This document shows positions 61,861-64,000 of a DNA stretch of 64,000 bases, piece after piece; the first letter of the stretch is position 1, and each line of letters starts with the position of its first letter. The notes beneath the pieces were generated by a model. It was not told the DNA's origin. It was given only the letters and a program-made list of their open reading frames with translations, and ran no database searches. Position numbers and translations under genes: made by a program. This DNA is from Agarophyton chilense (lineage: Eukaryota; Rhodophyta; Florideophyceae; Gracilariales; Gracilariaceae), in contig JARGXX010000096.1 in the NCBI GenBank assembly GCA_030374765.1, forward strand, positions 682,001 to 746,000, read 5' to 3'.

Positions 61861-64000
61861 ATGGTAGTGTCTAAAAGAAACTATAAGGTCTATGCCGACA
61901 TCGGCTCTGACAGGAATCTGTTATCTCGTCGATTGACTATTCTGGACACAGGTGCTGGTCCGAACTTTATACGGGAATCGGAGCTCGCTCCTGCAGACTT
62001 AGGACGTATTCGATACGGTCCTTTGCCGTACATCCGGGATGCCAACAAAAATGCTGTGAAGACCCTGGGAACAGTTCGACTCGTGGTGCGTTTGGGACGC
62101 TTTGTAGTCCTAGTCGACTTCATCGTCTGTAAGACGTTAACTGCACCAGTGGTACTGGGATGTGATTATTGCGACAAGTTTGTCGAAGCCATTCGCCCGC
62201 GAAGAAAACTAGTGGAACTAGATGATGGATCAATGGTACCAATTGCTCGCAAGCCAATGGGTCGTTGCTCTGAAGCACCTCCACTTCCACCATCTATGGA
62301 ATACGGGAAATCCCGAGGACGTGTCTCGCCGAGGATTCGAGTAGCGAAGAGTGCCATGCTGAAGGCGCAATCACAAACATGGGTTCAAGTAAGAACAGAA
62401 CGACACGCACTCGTGGTAATTCAACCGAATACTTGGATGTACGAATCCCGTGTATTGCTGGTCGCTAACGGCATTGTTCAGATTGATCCTGGTAGCCCCT
62501 TTTGGATACTAGTGAGTAACTTCACTGATAACGATTATCAGATACCGAAGAATCACGTTGTTGCAACAGCGTTATCTCATCCCACAGTGGTGGTCCCTAC
62601 TCAAATTTCTATTGCAGAAGTATTTGGATTAACCCATGTCGGTGACACAGACGAAGAACTGCAAACTCCGTCTGGAGATCAGTTGCAAACGGCAAAGGAT
62701 CCAGAGAGCCTGGTCGATGAGCTAGACTTAGCACATGAATCGTAACACTACAGAACGAAGATCAGGACTATGCTGAAGAAGTATACATCCATGCGAAGTG
62801 GAAAACTAGGAGAGATCTCCGCTACGGAACACCACATTGATTTGGTCCTAGGGTCACGACCCATCTCCCAACCACCCTACAGAGCGGGACCGCGAGCTCG
62901 CCAAATCGAGGAGGGGAATGTCATCAAAATGCTGGAAGAAGTAGTAATCGAAGCAACTCAATCTGCTTGGGCCTCACCAGTGGTGCTGGTTCCCAAACCT
63001 GATGGTTCTTTACGATTCTGTATCGATTATCGAAAACTGAACGCAGTTACAGTTCGAGATACACACCTGTTGCCTCGAATGGACGAATGTCTTGACAGCT
63101 TAGGAGAAGCGAACGTGTTCACCACGTTGGATGCCAACTCTGGCCATTGGCAGGTTCCTGTAGCGGAAGAAGACCAAGATAAAACCGCATTTGCGTGTCA
63201 CGCCGGTCTCTACCGTTTCAAAAGGATGCTCTTTGGCTTAACGAATGCATTGTCTACTTTCCAGCGTACTCTGGACATCTTGCTCTCAAGATACAAGTGG
63301 AAGACTTTTTTAGTCTATTTGAACGATGTGATCATCTTTTCCTAGAATGTAAAAATCCATTTACGGCATGTCGAGGAGATCCTCAAAGCACTACAGAGCG
63401 CAGGTATCACCTTGAAGTTCAAGAAATGCGAATGGTTCGCTGGCACTGTCCGGTACTTAGGACATGTGATCAAGCCGGGACAGCTTGCCATTCAAGAGGC
63501 ACAAACAGCGGCTCTCCGCGAAGTACAACCTCCGTCGACACAGAAGCAATTGCGTTCTTTTCTCGGCTCGTGCAACGTCTACCGACGATTCGTGCCGCGA
63601 TGATCGCATATAGTGGCACCGCTCAACGCAGAGCTGCGTAAAGGACAACCAGTACAGCTGGAACAATTCAGATAAGCTGAAGTGAAAGCGTTCGACACGC
63701 TGAAGACAAAGATTATTACAGCCCCAGTCTTGGCGCTGCCCAACCCCAACCTGGCATACTCAGTGGATACCGACTCTAGCGAGTACCAAGTAGGGTGTGC
63801 CCTATTTCAAACACACCCTGATGGTGAACGCAAACCCATTGGTTACTGGTAAAGATCGCTGAACGCAGCTGAGAAGAAGTATTCAGTTTCAGAAAAGGAA
63901 TGCCTTGCAGTCGTTTGGGCTCTAACCACATTGCGACCGTATCTCCAAGGAGAACGTTTTACCGTCAACACGGATCATTCGTCTCTACGATGGTTACTGT
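61861..64000 (+). pseudogene. Gypsy element 3 protease, reverse transcriptase and partial RNase H
   Basis: The protease active site ILDTGAGPNFI is near 61940. Stops: TAA 62743, TAG 63343, TGA 63601, TAA near 63673 and TAA near 63850, all in one frame. RT motifs WASPVVLVPKPDGSLRFCID, LDANSGHWQV and FGLTNALSTFQR are present, but the catalytic YxDD reads YLND (LVYLNDVIIFS), so the first metal-binding Asp is lost. RNase H begins SVDTDSSEYQVGCALFQ and runs off the window. Confidence 0.87.

Larger units (their letters stand above)
58601..64000 (+). mobile_element. Ty3/gypsy element 3, 5' part
   Basis: It has a 5' LTR, primer-binding site, gag, protease, RT and the start of RNase H; the window ends inside RNase H. 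It is inserted into the integrase of element 2 (left 5-mer GAAAA). At least nine in-frame stops and a changed RT active site mark it as dead. Confidence 0.9.

Overview
The window looks like nuclear DNA of a photosynthetic eukaryote, most likely a red alga (probably a florideophyte). The evidence: several genes encode proteins with plastid-type N-terminal extensions (ClpS, TIC20, a triose-phosphate/phosphate translocator, a BCCP-like protein, DUF2358 proteins). A secreted GH16 enzyme of galactanase/glucanase type, COP1 and presenilin are present. The host genes are almost free of introns and closely packed. Species assignment is inference; no rRNA or organelle marker is present.

Layout. (1) 1-16.8 kb is a nested transposon block. 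A Mutator-like element (MULE) with an Ulp1-type protease upstream of its transposase is the oldest layer. It is split by a complete but decayed Ty3/gypsy element on the minus strand (1033-11967). That element carries a solo LTR of another gypsy family (10780-11445), and a second solo LTR (15434-16323) splits the 3' part of the MULE. (2) 17.7-48.9 kb is a gene island with 15 predicted host genes: SOUL/DUF2358 protein, NDK-DPY30-UMP/CMP kinase fusion, MFAP1, ClpS, beta-mannosidase, DUF2358 protein, BADC-like BCCP paralogue, TIC20, tRNA-dihydrouridine synthase, SANT-domain protein, presenilin, GH16, COP1, phosphate translocator, MMADHC (CblD) and a pyrophosphatase fused to an FBPase-like domain (the last makes 16 when both DUF2358 proteins are counted). 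Several neighbours are divergent pairs separated by roughly 0.3-0.5 kb. (3) 50.3-64 kb is a second nested block: a dead Tc1/mariner transposase joined to a gypsy protease fragment, interrupted by gypsy element 2 (from 51889), itself interrupted by gypsy element 3 (from 58601), which runs off the window.

The genes share no single pathway, but six of them are plausibly plastid-targeted: proteolysis (ClpS), protein import (TIC20), carbon export (translocator), fatty-acid synthesis control (BADC-like) and two DUF2358 proteins. The most unusual products are three domain-level oddities: a soluble pyrophosphatase fused to an FBPase fold that has lost its metal-binding residues, a nucleoside diphosphate kinase fused through a DPY30 motif to a UMP/CMP kinase, and a BCCP homologue without the biotin-accepting lysine.

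All three gypsy elements use the same tRNA-complementary primer-binding site although their LTRs are unrelated. Element 1 carries a long, decayed antisense reading frame between its chromodomain and 3' LTR. Family calls rest on motif recognition by eye; no database search was run.
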